DNA of 64,000 nucleotides from Solanum dulcamara (lineage: Eukaryota > Streptophyta > Magnoliopsida > Solanales > Solanaceae). This document shows positions 45,317 through 57,859 of this stretch, piece by piece. The position numbers were made by a program, and so were the translations under genes. Position 1 is the first letter of the stretch. The number at the start of each line of letters is the position of its first letter. The DNA is taken from contig NC_077244.1 of assembly GCF_947179165.1 (NCBI RefSeq), positions 15,386,949 to 15,450,948 of the forward strand, read 5' to 3'. The notes beneath the pieces were generated by a model, which made no database searches, was not told the origin of the DNA, and saw nothing but the letters and a program-made list of their open reading frames with translations.

Positions 45317-47038
45317 TGTAATGATCCTCTACGTCATTATGTCCATGTCTATGCATTTTTACATTTAGATCTTTTCTATACAAACCCTAAGTTATTTATG
45401 ACTTGCTAGGCCTAACAATTCGGTCACTTGGTTGTTCGTTTTATTTTTTGTAAGTTTTTTTATTTTGATATATTTGAAGTTTAAACGGATGAATTTGGTC
45501 AAAACATCAGAAATACTACCTCAAAATGGAATTTTGATGATTCTATTAGATTCAAAATATCAGGTTTGGTCTATACGACCTTTCGTTCAGATTCTGAGAC
45601 TTCTGGACTCATTTCGAGCAACCTTGTGGCTTTTGGCTAAAATAGGGCCTTGGGTGTGAGGCCCAGTTATTTTTTAGATGACCTCCATTGGATGTTTTGG
45701 CATCTCTATTGAGTCTGCAATATTGAATTTGGTGGGGTATCATAATTTACTTACATGCATAGATTCTGAATTAATCCCAAGCACCCCATAGAAAATTTTC
45801 TAAGTTGGTGTTCTAGGTAATGCAACAACATTCGGTGCCCTTCAATTTGTTCTTTGCATTCACAGGCTTGGAGTTGCATTTGCAGAGACCAAGGTAGCTG
45901 ACCTTCCATCTTCACGAGCTTGGCATCTCTTTCTCACAGTTATAGGGGACCGAATCTTCACATTCAAGGATTGGGTCCCGCATTCACGAAGGTCATTTGA
46001 CTGATCTTTTAATTAAAGATGAGTCCAAAAAATTAATTTATTTTCCAACTTCAAACTTTGATATTTTGAGTTTTAAAGTTCCGATTGAGCTAGTTTTTGG
46101 CTTTAATTTCTAGGTTAAGTTGGTTCCTATTACATTACCTTCATTCATATGCATCGTCTATCACTAGTATAATTAGTTGTTGTTAGCACCTGCCGGTCTT
46201 ATGAGGGTTTGGTTGGGTTATATTTTCTGCTTGTACCTTTCAGGCTTATGGGGGTCGGGTTAGGTTATTGTTTGATTATATTCGTGTATTCTTGTGTTTA
46301 TTGATAGTTTGTTAAATGTGTGGATTAGAATTGTCGTGATGTTGGTCCTCCCTGAATTGTTTAGTTGACTTCCATAGTATGACTCCGTTGTAAGTAGGTG
46401 TTTGGGTTCGTTCCTCTTGGTATGTTCTTTGACTCGGTCTCTTACTTTGTGAACCCTTTTCATCATTCGTGTTGCTTATACTATCATGCTTTACGTTCTT
46501 GTTAGAAACTCATATTTTACTCTTCTTATTTACTTGCTATGTATACTTGCGTTATCTAAGGAGCTTAGTCGACATATGCCTATTGACTACTGCTTGTTGG
46601 GACTCATACTACACTTCTACAACCTATATATCATAGTACAGTTTCTCGGCGTTGATTTGGATCTCGTGCGGAGAAGCTTTTGAGATTTGGAGACTGGGTA
46701 AGCTCTTGACGTTAGGAGTTGTCGATCTCCCACTATGGTGGCTAGGACTAGTCTTTACTTAGGTTTTGGAGATAGTTATATACTTCTTATATTGTATTTG
46801 TAAATCCTTGTGCTTATATTTTGATTGGATGCTTGACTATCGACTAATGCCAAGTCTTGGGATGGTCTTTTTGTATATATTTCTTACTATTCCTCTTTAT
46901 CTCTGTTGTTATTCTCTTGCTTCTCCTTGTGTATCTTCTGCGTGATAGCTCGTTGCTTATGGTTTCGGGCTATAGGTTAAACTTACCTATTGGTGGAGTA
47001 GTAAGTGTCATTATGATCTGATAAATCAGGTCGTGACA
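45317..47038 (+). mobile_element. gypsy LTR on + strand (copy B)
   Basis: It starts TGTAATGATCC and ends CAGGTCGTGACA, and is the paralog of 23518-25303. The TTCACG-type word cluster at 45840-45990 is shorter than in copy A because about 70 bp are deleted. Open frames at 45432-45659 and 46486-46683 are not genes. Confidence 0.75.
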
Positions 47039-47249
47039 TATGACATATATGTGTTCCATTTTTATAATGAGGGGTATATCAGCTCTTAATGGCAAAGTTG
47101 AGGGTATATAACCCTTTTCTCTGTTTTTTATGCTGCAGAAAAAGATATTTAAATTTATAAATTAGTTTTGTCAATAAGGTAAAAAGCTATCAAACATGAT
47201 ATAAACAATGTTTTTTTGAGTGAAAAATAAATAGTAACCAAATAGTATA

Positions 47250-47486
47250 CTCTCTCCATTTCAATTTATTTGTATAGTTCTCACTTGACATGTTGTTAAA
47301 AAATTAAAGAGATTTTTGAATCTTGTTAAAATTAAAGTTGTGTTAAATGTACCAGAATGCCTAGTCATGTCATCTTAAATATGTCATGTAGAAATTTAAA
47401 TTAAAAATTAGTCCAAAATAGAAATAAAACATTCTTTTTTTAAATGAAAAAAAGAAAAGCAAAATAAACAAATCGAAATGAAAGGA
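47250..47486. mobile_element. Stowaway-like MITE (copy B)
   Basis: The ends CTCTCTCCATTTCAATTTATTTG and AAATCGAAATGAAAGGAG are imperfect inverted repeats flanked by TA. This copy is better preserved at the right end than the paralog at 25517-25735. Confidence 0.8.
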
Positions 47487-47524
47487 GTATTATTTAGTAA
47501 AAATCCTATGATGTGTTTGCATAT

Positions 47525-49378
47525 TGTCATGATCCTGACCTTCCATTACTGACATCCATACTAACCCTCCTATAGGAGAATAAATTACTAACCCAAAACT
47601 TAACCCATTTAAAACATTTAAGAACAAACTCATTAAATAGAATACCAGAGAACAGTTTACAACAAAACAAAAGCTTGAATTCTCATAAACACAATCAATT
47701 ATCAAAAACCATTGCGCAAATAATCGCTAGAATTTGAAAGTCATTATACCAAAACTCTAAATATTTAAGAATGGGGATGCTAATCCAAAAACTTAAAATC
47801 ATAGGCTAACAATCTATGGTGTCCGTGTCCGAAAAAATAGACAAAAAGATAGAGAAGAATACATGGTAGCCCGGAATAATAGTGCACTCTTTGATTCGAG
47901 TGGTCAATCGTCCCTTAACTGAGGTCTCATAATAGCTTCCTAAATATGACCTGTATTCAATAAGTAAGGAGAAAGTACAAAATCAGTACACAACTACAGT
48001 GTATTGTTAGGATCCACAACTAGTTCCAAAACATGAATTAAACAAGCAACTACAACATACTAAAATAGGCCCACACGTAAACGAACAGCAACAATGTAAT
48101 ATAGATTCCCAATAACAATGTCTTGAATCAACCCAAATGCATGAAACATGTCCCACATAATCACAAATACATACCCAATTTTTGCATCGAACCCACACAC
48201 AAATTATTAGTATATCAGCGCGGTACCCGAGCCAACTAGTGATGAATAATACAAGGCGTGGTACCCTAGTCAAGCGTTAGTATTCTGTACCAGTGTGGTA
48301 CCCGAGCCAACCATATAAATATATGTACCAGTCATGATACCCGAGCAAACTATCAATCACAACCAACATGCACAATCACAATCACAATGAACAATCACAC
48401 TTGAAATCATAAATAAATAAATAGGTTCATTGCATGAGATCATCCACATAGTGCCATTTCACATTAAGCCTTTTAGTTTCCTTTACACGCAATGCACAAG
48501 CAATACTAAAAAGCACTATACTTGCATCCATACATAATTTGGAAACACACAAACCATCACCTACCTCAAATCAAGCATTGAAACTCTTAAAGAACTCGAG
48601 CTTTTCATTTTGCAATGACTTGTTCTTTGTCTAAAACAGTAAATAAATACAAACAACCAATGACAATAGCCTAATTAAATTCATATTATACTCAAATCCT
48701 AACCATAGACTAATTAATGATCATTCTATCTCAACCAGGCTTTTTCCACCATTAAATCAAGTCAAAACCCTTTCCCAAGAGCAATATTCTAGATTCCAAG
48801 ACTTAACAATCAATTTTACCAGATTGGGGATTAATTAACTAACATTTATTGATTTTCATGATGAAAAATTGATGATTTTCACCCTAAGTCACCCTTAAAG
48901 TTCCCAAAATGAAACAACCAAGTAATGAACCATTTTGGATTTATGCACTAAAATCTCAAAACTGCCACTAGATCGCCTGAGTATCCCGCTGTAGCGATTG
49001 CATGCTCATCCTGCTATAGTATTGTAATGCCCACTATAAAGGTTTTCATGGGATTAGAGACTTGAAAAATCCAACACACCTTTAATCCTTTACATTCCAA
49101 ACTAACCCTTTTACGCCAAGTTTAATTCTTGGAGTTCTACTTACCCAAATTCGATTTTTGAAAGCCCTATGGACTCCTTAAATTCTTGGCTATTAGGAAA
49201 ACAAATACATACTTAGAAATCATTCTTAATCCATTCTCAGATTACCCTAGTCATCACATCACTCTGATTTTATTTGAGATAGTCCTAGCCTAAAATTTCT
49301 AAGTCACTATCCAAAAGTTTTTCTAGCCAAATTCTTTCACCATTGGTCTGCCCATAATGACCAAAATGAGTCATTATA
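47525..49378 (-). mobile_element. Second gypsy-family LTR (LTR C, copy B)
   Basis: Minus strand TATAATGACTC (49378) to GATCATGACA (47525), paralogous to 25773-27582. Repeated GGTACCCGAGCC phrases lie at 48215-48345, and the CTGTAGCGATTG-type words at 48965-49035. Confidence 0.75.
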
Positions 49379-50229
49379 TTAGATAACAATTTACTCATCT
49401 CTCATCCCCCAGTGATCAAACAAGAAAACTGGGCTAATTTGGAAAAACAGTAGCACCTGAATCCTCAAACAAATGAGGGTACTTGTCCTGAATGTCCCTC
49501 TCGGTCTCCCAAGTAGCCTCGTCAACTGGACGATGCTTCCACTGATTCTTTCAAACATCCGGATCAAGAATCAAAATTAGCTCCACTTCATACTGTAGAT
49601 CCTTTTCTAATGCTTCTGAGTTCCACTTGATGATATAGTCTCCATTCCCATGATATATGAGAAACTGGGTGAACTTCAAACAAGTTGGGTGGCAGTGCTA
49701 AGCTATAAGCCATTGGCTCAACACTATCAAGAATCACAAATAGACCAATGTAGCGAGGGCTAAGTTTATTTTTTTCTACCAACTCTCATTACTCCTTTTA
49801 TAGGTGAAACCTTTAGTAATGCTTGTACCATACCTTATGGTTTGTATACTCTTTCTGTCTACTCTAGGCTACTAAAAACTTGGTTTAGATGTTCCTTACA
49901 TTCTCCTGAGCTTCCCTCATTAGATTGACACCCAAAGATTGCACCTCCCCAGCCTCAAACTACCCTATGGACGATCTATATCCTTTCCCATAAAGTGCCT
50001 CAAATAGTCCCATACCGATGTTGGAGTGGTAACTGTTATTGTAGCATAACTCACATAAGGGTAAGAACTAATTCTAATGGCCCCTAAAGTCAATCACACA
50101 TGCTCTCATCATGTCTTCCAATAGTTGAATCATTCTCTCCAATTGATTATCAGAATGTGGTTGAAAGTATGTATTGAAAATGAGTTGAGTGCCCAAAGCC
50201 TCATGCAACTTACCCTAAAACTTAAATGT
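49379..50229 (-). pseudogene. gypsy integrase core end, C-terminus and chromodomain (copy B)
   Basis: Read down the minus strand, a THLIFNTYFQPHSDNQLERMIQLLEDMMRACVIDF-like block (50200-50085) contains the Glu region of the integrase core. CYNNSYHSNIGMGLFEALYGKG follows, then KLSPRYIGLFVILDSVEP and LALPPNLFEVHPVSHIS (about 49780-49660), then the chromodomain end down to about 49440. Stops interrupt it. It extends copy A by about 450 bp upstream and is itself cut at 50229 by an inserted LTR. Confidence 0.8.
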
Positions 50230-51207
50230 TGTAACATCCCTCAAAAAAGATTACAAGTACCTTAAGAATGTCTTGAGAATAGGCCGCTCAAGTAATGCAT
50301 CATCCTTAATATTTATGGAAAATCTGTGTTTGGAATATTGATCAGAGTTTAAAACCTGTAGGAAAATGGTCTCGATGGAATTTTAGGATCCGTATATCGG
50401 AAGATAGATTTTTGAAAAAATTCTTGAACTAGTAGGGTCCGCGACAGGTCCGCGAGATTTTTCAGACCGAGTTGAGTTTTTTAAAGGGCAGTTTAGACCT
50501 TTCACAAATTATTAGTCAATGAACCTAGACGTTTTTAGGGCCTAATCCTACTCTGTAAATTCACCTAAATCCCTAATTCTATTCATTCTTCTATAATTCA
50601 TTTTCAAATATTTCTCTCTCTACAAAAATGCTATCAAGGGTTTCCATTGAAGAATTCAAGTAATCTACTCAATTTCTCCATCAAACTCTCAAGTTCTTCC
50701 AATTATTTAGTTTTCTCACTTAAGGTATGTGGATATTGATTAATGGATTCTTTCATCCATGAAGCCCAATCAATTTATTAAGGTTTTCTATCAAATTAAA
50801 GTATATTATTTTATGGATTTTATGATCTCTATTCCTATTGCATGAATTATGATTCAAAGTATGATAATTAGTTTATTTTGATATAAATTGATGGTTATTG
50901 TATTGAATTGAAGAGTTTCCCATAAATTATCCTATTTTGATCTCTAGGGTTCATGATGTAAAATATGAGTATTTTCAATTATACTTCCTAATGATATTAT
51001 CTATATGAATTATGTATTGGCTGATACAAAGTTTATGATCATCCATGTTTTTAAGTCTATTTCATAATTTTCAAATCAATTGATTATTCATTCATGTCTT
51101 ACCCTAATTTCAAGTATAAGCTATGATCATGAATTTCCAAATATGAATTATGATTATGTATTTCAATTATGATCATGGACTATAAGTATGTTTCGAATGA
51201 CGATTTT
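50230..51207 (+). mobile_element. Truncated gypsy LTR, left arm of palindrome
   Basis: It begins TGTAACATCCC and carries a GGTCCGCGAC-AGGTCCGCGAG word pair at 50439-50465. It ends at the palindrome loop. It is the mirror image of 51245-52237 with a few substitutions per 50 bases. Confidence 0.75.
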
Positions 51208-51244
51208 CATGCAAATTATGAAAAGGTGACTTAGGGTAAGACAT

Positions 51245-52237
51245 AAAAATCATCATTCGAAACATACTTATAGTCCATGATCATAATTGAAATACATAAT
51301 CATAATTCATACTTGGAAATTCATGATCATAGCTTATACTTGAAATTAGGGTAACACATGAATGCATAATCAATTGATTTAAAAATCATGAAATTGACTT
51401 AAAAACATGGATGATCATAAACTTTGTATCAGCCCATACATAATTTATATAGATAATATTATTCAGAAGTTTAATTGAAAATACTCATATTTTACATCAT
51501 GAACCCAAGAGATCAAAATAGGAGAATTAATGGGCAAACTCTTAAATACAATTCAATAACCATCAATTTATATCAAAATAGACTCATGATTATATTTTGA
51601 ATCATAATTCATGCAATAGGAATAGAGATCATAAAATCCAGAAAATACCATACTTTAATTTGATAGAAAACCTTGAGAAATTGATTGGAATTCATGGAAG
51701 AAAGAATCCATGAATCAATGCCCCATACCTTAAGTGAGAAAGGAAAATAATTGGAAGCATTTGAGAGTTTGATGGAGAAATTGAATAGATTACTTGAATT
51801 CTTCAATGGAAACCCTTGAGAACCTTTTTGTAGAGAGAGAAATATTTGATAGATGAATTGTAGAAGAATGAATAGAATTATGAGTTTAGGTAATTTTATA
51901 GAGTTGGATTAGGCCCTAAAAACGTCTAGGTTTATTGACTAATAATTTGGGAAAGGTCTAAAACGCCCTTTAAAAAAAACTAAACTCGGCCAGAAAACTC
52001 TTAAGGTCTGTGAAGCGGAATTGTCGCGGACCCTACTATTTGTGAATTTCTTCAAAAATCTATCTTACGATATATGAGTCCTAAAAATCCACCGAGACCA
52101 TTTTTCTACAGTTTTGACCCTCTGATCAATATTTCAAACATGAGTTTTTCAAAAAGATTAAGGTTGATGCATTACTTAAGCGTCCTATTCCCAAGGCATT
52201 CTTCAGGTACTTGTAATTATTTTTTAGGGATGTTCCA
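51245..52237 (-). mobile_element. Truncated gypsy 3' LTR, right arm of palindrome
   Basis: On the minus strand the LTR starts TGGAACATCCC at 52237, immediately downstream of a degenerate purine tract (52238-52250). It is therefore in place behind the pol fragment 52238-53008, which makes the left arm the inverted extra copy. Confidence 0.75.
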
Positions 52238-53008
52238 ATATCTCCTATTTGGGAACATTCTTCCTCAAATGAGATCCAACTAATATAGGAAGTTCATGGA
52301 AAAATGACTAGCAACCCAACATGAACATGATGACACTTTGAAGAACGCATAGAACATGTAAACTTCATACTTAACATAAAACAAGTCTTTGTGAAAATCA
52401 TTTTCATTAATCATGCATGCATGTGAATGACATATGGAACTAAAACATAGGAGTTTAATGGATTTGATAATGAAAAACTTAATACCTTTAGGCTTGTGTG
52501 GAAGGAAAGAGATATGGATAACGCTTTATCATGTCCGATTCCACCTCCCACGTAGAACTCTCTACTTGTTAGTTCCTCCATAAGACTTCGACGAATGCTA
52601 CGTCTTTGTTTCCTAACCTCTTTACTTGACGGTCTAAGATCTTAATTGGAATCTCCTCATAAGTCAAATTTTCTTTAATACTTACATTCCCGGTTGGCAC
52701 AATAGAATTTGGATCACCCACAAACTTTCTCACATTAACACATGAAATACTGGATGAACCATAGCCATCTCAAGTGGTAAGTATAACTCATATGCTACAT
52801 TACCAATGCGCTTCAATATCCTATAGGGTCCTATATATCTAGGATTCAACTTCCCTTTCTTGTCAAATTGCATTACCCCTTTCATAGGTAAAATCTTCAA
52901 ATACACCATATCACCCTCATCAAATTCAAGCTCTCTCCTCCTAGTGTTCGAATAGGACTTTTAACAACTTTGAGCCATTTTAAATCTCTCTCTTATGAGC
53001 CTTACTTT
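52238..53008 (-). pseudogene. gypsy integrase C-terminus/chromodomain with 3' untranslated end
   Basis: Reading down from about 52960 on the minus strand: MVYLKILPMKGVMQFDKKGKLNPRYIGPYRILKRIGNVAYELYLPLEMAMVHPVFHV in pieces, then a chromodomain-like EIPIKILDRQVKRL, then KRYP near 52540. Few stops interrupt this stretch, so it is younger than most fragments here. About 230 bp of non-coding sequence and a degenerate purine tract separate it from the LTR arm. Confidence 0.8.
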
Positions 53009-54566
53009 AATGACCCGTGGAGATCCATACGGTCCGTATAGGGTTCTTTAGAAGTCCACCTTTAGTAATTAAATCCCCTTTTAGTTCACGATCACCTTCA
53101 TGGATCATGGAGGTTTGCACAGCTCGTTGAGGACGTCCGTGAAGGATGTTTCTTCATTTATTTACCAGAGCTATTGTAGTCATTTTGCATTCTTTTAATG
53201 ATGAAGCTATGTCATTTTTACCTTTTCCAAGACCTATATCTACCGAAACCCTTCAATAACCCCTCATTCCCTCCTAAACTCTCCCAATCAAAAATCTTCT
53301 CTTTAGACTTCTCTCCCAAAAGGCTATTTTCTTCTCCAAGCTAGGGTTTCAAGGATTTTAAGTCTCCATTAATAGAGCTTTCTAGGGATTTGATTATCCA
53401 TGGATGTGGAAATTTCATTCATGGATCCTCTTCCATTGTTGGAGTCCTAAAGTATTTTCAATTATGCTTTTAGTCATATTCTTAATTTGTATGAATTGAT
53501 GTTAATATTATATTTTCAAAATTTTTGATATGAACCCATGCGTTATGACTATTTTATGACTATGAGCTATGATTTGACATTATACATGCATCATTAATTT
53601 ATAAACTATGATTTTAAGTTTGTTTTTACATAAAGTATCTATATGATTTTATTACCTTAAGGTTTACTTCTAAAGGGAATTAATCTCATCATAAAAGTTT
53701 TTCATGATTTATCCATTTTTATTGAAGTGTGACCTCTATGAAAAGTTTTCTACAATTTAGGTTCTTTTGATCAAGTGTCTCTTATGTCTATGTTATGAAC
53801 TTGTGATTTTAAGGAGCTACTCTTATTACCATGCATTTTATTGGGAGTTGTACTTAGTACTGAGCTTACTAATGGTAATTACCCATGTCCCATAACTACG
53901 TTCCATCATAGGTTTGGAGGAGACTAGTGGTGAGTACCCTGTCTAAAAACTAGAGGTGAGTACCCAGTTCTCAAGATGATGATGCCTTTATATCATGGAA
54001 AGATATATTGGGACCTTTTTTGATGTGGCAATACATTGGACTCCATGTTATAGCTCACATAATTATATGTTGGTTGATGGTCTCTCCCACAAAGGATTAG
54101 CATATGACTATGATTAAGCTTCTTTTTACAAGTTTTGCAATTACCATATCTCGTGAAACAACGTTTAGCTTGGTTATTGAATTATTATGATTTATGTCAT
54201 GCATTGCACATTCTCCATACTTAGTACATTCCATATACTAACACATACTTATTTGTTCCTATATTATTTTATAATATAAGTTCTGATGCTCCCTCTTCTG
54301 GTCGTGGCTATTTCTAGATTCTTATCATCTTATACAATTTTGGTGAATCCTCATGCTACGAGGGTGCAACCTTTATGTCGTTTATTTATTTCAAACTATT
54401 TCACTTTCTTATAGTTTGGATGAGCTAAGACTTGTCCTATGCCCCACCTATATAGTAGAGTCATTGTCAGACTAGAAGAGTATGTTCTAATTCATTTCAA
54501 ATGTCATATTTGATTTCTCTTTTATCGGGATTTCTATGTTTTGAGACTACCTTTCACATTTATGTT
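53009..54566 (+). mobile_element. LTR-like sequence on + strand
   Basis: It starts TTTAATGACCCGTGG, a mutated TGTAATGACCC start. It carries a word cluster in its first 150 bp (ATACGGTCCGTAT palindrome at 53028-53040, TTCATGGATCATGGAGG, GTCCGTGAAGG). It contains typical LTR phrases such as TTAGTACTGAGCTTACT near 53855. It runs into the opposite LTR at 54567, so its own end is missing or replaced. Confidence 0.55.
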
Positions 54567-56297
54567 TGTCATGCCCTGAGTCTACACCTTACGCGCGATC
54601 GATACTTAGAAACCATTGCTGGTTCCCAAGCGAACCATTGGTCTGTCTAACTTCTTAGTGGAAGACTTAACTCAAATGGGCATGCAAAAGAATATAATCA
54701 ATATTTCTCAAAATAAATCTCACATATGCTGAATAGATAAAGGTTGTTTAAAACATAAACTGTAGGATACTAAAATTCAGTCCAAATTATGTCTATACTT
54801 ATGAATCCTCTAATGAGCCAAGTAAAGTACTAGGACAGGCCCACGACTACCACAAAGGACTAATAAATTAAGACTGAATAAACTAAAAGAGTTCCCCCAA
54901 AAGAAAGGAGGTATCTCCAAAAGCTTGAAGAAAACTAATTTTCAATAATGCACCTGTTCAGAATCTTTAACACCTATATTCACATCATAAAATGATGTAG
55001 CATCAAAAGTCATCAGCACATGGAATGTATGATATTTAAAATAGTTGATAGGACACATACTCAAGAATACTCAATGGAATGAATACTGAAATAACTCAAC
55101 ACAATAAAGCATGCAAATATATAATAATTCAATGCTTTTAGAAATATTATTTATAAATACGATTTAGTATAAAATAATTTTACTCTTTGAGGAGTTTCTT
55201 TAACCGAAAACCATCACTATGAGCTTTGTGATGATACAACAAACTTATGTCATTTCCACAACCGTCCGTTTAAGGGATGCACACTCATCTCATAAATCCA
55301 ACAAAGTCAGTATCAAGGACTCAAGTGAGGACGCTCGAACCAACAAGACGATCCTATCCTATGTTGGCGACATAGTTTATGAGAATATAAGCATGAAAAT
55401 TAACTCAAAAATCGATTATGGAGACAATCATGATAGGAATGATTATACAGAGAAAACAAAGAGAATCAACATAACTAACTTGAAAACTCAATATAACTGA
55501 ATTTACACTCAAACTTAAACTCATACTGACAGAAAAAAGATGTAAGGAGTGAGGAAAAACTCAATAAGCTATTATGATTAGCCTTACATACCTAGAAAAA
55601 ATAATGTTTTGGGTGAAAATCAAAGAACGTAAATTCTATGCTTGAACTCTAGCCTTTCTTCTTTTTAATCCTTGCTCTTAATTATTCTAATTGCTAATGA
55701 GGCATAAACGCATGTAGGGTACTGATAAGGGACTTATTTTAGTCCCAAAGAATCAGGGTTTTGATTTGGGAAAGATGGGGAAAAATAATTTTACCCTTTA
55801 TTAAAACCGCCTCAGGTTGAACAGACCGTAGGAATTACTACGGGCCATAGAATATCCCTCGTAGAACATGGTGTCCAAAATTTGGACATACTAGATCTTG
55901 GAATTACGGGTCTACTAACACCTTTATATGGGTCTTAGACCCTAACACGAGTCATACAGTTGCTCGTGGAATCTCACTGAGGGTTCTTAATGGTTTGGGT
56001 CTATAGACCCTCTTACGAGTTGTAGACTAGACTCGTGAAATCTTTGTGCACATTCCAGTAGCTCTAGAATGTGAAACTAAGTTCCAAGATATCCTTATGG
56101 GTCATAGACAATAATATGGATCATACAAGGATTCGTGGAAAAAGTGACTTTTGGTGACCCACGAATGTCCACCTATGACTCATAGATCCTCCTACAAATT
56201 GTAGGTGCCACTCGTGGCCACTGAACAATGACTCTTTTCCTCACTTTTTTTGGGCTCCTCAGGATGAATCTAAGCTAGAATAGTAAGGGGTATTACA
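54567..56297 (-). mobile_element. gypsy 3' LTR
   Basis: On the minus strand it starts TGTAATACCCC at 56297 and ends GGGCATGACA at 54567 (1731 bp). A purine tract abuts its start. The word cluster CTCGTAAGAGGGTCTATAG and related forms spans 55815-56235. The 93-codon + frame at 55219-55500 is antisense and without motifs. Confidence 0.8.
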
Positions 56298-56310
56298 ATA
56301 TCTCCCCCAT
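56298..56310 (-). promoter_or_regulatory. Polypurine tract
   Basis: Minus strand ATGGGGGAGATAT lies directly before the TGTAATACC start of the 3' LTR. Confidence 0.85.
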
Positions 56311-57600
56311 GGGATCATTTTTCCTCTAACGAAATACAAGAATTCAAAGACTTAAACTCGTGAATAAGTACTCAAATACTCAAGAAAGCACTAAATTTAA
56401 GATAGGGAAAGGAATATTACGTTCATCATCAACACAAGGAGGAACGAATAGATGAGGATACTTTCTTTCATATCCTCTTCAACTTTCCATGTAGCCTCTT
56501 TAATAAATTGATTTCTTCACACAAGTTTGACTAAAAAGACCTCTTTGGTCCTTAATTTGTTAACTTGACAATCAAGAATTTGAATAAGAATCTCCTCATA
56601 AGATAAGTTATCTTTCATACCATTTCTTTTTGTAGGAACAATGAGCGAAGGATATCCCAAAAACTTATTAAGCATGGCGAAATGGAATACTAGATGAACA
56701 ACTGTTAATTCTGGTGGTAGCTCTAACTCATAAGCTACATTACCAACTCTCTTAATAATCTGGTTAGGACCAATATAATGGGGACTAAGCTTCTCTTTGT
56801 TCTAAAATCTTATAACACCCTTCAAGGATTAAACCTTCAAGTATACCCAATCATTCACCTCAAAATCTAAGTCTCTTCTCTTACCATCAATAAAGGACTT
56901 TTGATGACTTTGTACGGTTTTCAACCTCTCTTAAATGATCTTCACCTTCTCCATAGCTTGAAAAACCAATTTTGGAACTATCAACCCTCAGTTTCACCAA
57001 CTTCAAACCCACCAATTGGTAATCTACATATCCTCCTATTTAGAGCCTCATAAGGATCCATTTGAATACTTCAGTGAAAATTGTTGTTATACGCAAACTC
57101 TATAAGAGGCAAGTGGTTATCCTAATTACCTTTGAAGTCAATGACGCAACCTCTCAACATGTCCTCAAGAGTTTGAATTGTACGCTCTTCCTAACCATCT
57201 GTTTGAGGATGGAAAGTGATATTCAGATGTACCCTTAGTCTAAACCTTTTTGAAATGACTTGAAAAATGGAGAAGTGAATTAAGTACCTGTATCTAAGAT
57301 GATAGACAAGGGAACTCTATGATGTCGGACTATCTCAGGGATGTACATTATGGCATAATCCTCTACTGAACTTGTAGTTTTCACGGGTAATAAGTGGGTT
57401 GATTTAGTCATACAATCTACAATCACCAAAATTGAATCATGATGTCTTAAGATCGCGGTAAGCATGTAATAAAGTCCATGTTAATCATCTCCCATTTCCA
57501 CTTTGGAAGCTCTATATTTTGAGCCACACCACAAGGCCTTTGATCTTCAACTTTGACTTATTGGCAATTTGGGCACTTAGAAATAAAGTCTTCTATATCT
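56311..57600 (-). pseudogene. gypsy integrase and chromodomain, broken
   Basis: The minus strand shows an HHCC-like zinc region near 57600. The catalytic core follows with DSILVIVDCMTKSTHLLPVKTT (57438-57373) and IVRHHRVPLSIILDTGT (57330-57280), where the first two catalytic aspartates are kept. A block ending in a GRRICRLPIGGF-like segment lies near 57030. The C-terminus (LSPHYIGPNQIIKRVGNVAYELELPPELTVVHLVFH in pieces) is near 56800-56680, and a chromodomain end near 56470. Several stops occur. Confidence 0.8.
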
Positions 57601-57859
57601 CTTTTCATGCCATTCCGCCAATAGACTTCTCTCAACTCATGGTACATCTTGGTGGAACCTAAATAAATTGAATATCTGGAGCTACGGGCCACTACCATGA
57701 TTCTGCCTCAGAGTTCATCAACACTCAAAACATATCTACCATGATAAAGTAGAATAGGGTCTTTGGAAAAATACATCACTTTATGCTTGTGAACATTTTT
57801 ATTTAACTAAAGTAGAATAGGGTCTTGGTCTTGGTCTTGGTTTTCCTTTACTTCCACAA

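Larger units (their letters stand above)
50230..52237. repeat. 2-kb imperfect palindrome of two LTR 5' parts
   Basis: The arms of about 980-990 bp pair from AACATCCCT (50233) and AGGGATGTT (52234) at the outside to TTTCGAATGACGATTTT (51191-51207) and AAAAATCATCATTCGAAA (51245-51262) at the centre. The loop is 37 bp. Outer flanks do not form a target duplication. Confidence 0.9.

Noticed and set aside
50230..52237. Foldback DNA transposon
   Set aside because: The outer ends are LTR termini next to a purine tract and pol end on the right side, and no target duplication flanks the pair. An inverted LTR pair explains it better.
55219..55500. 93-codon + frame as a host gene
   Set aside because: It lies wholly inside the minus-strand LTR 54567-56297, and no motif is recognised.
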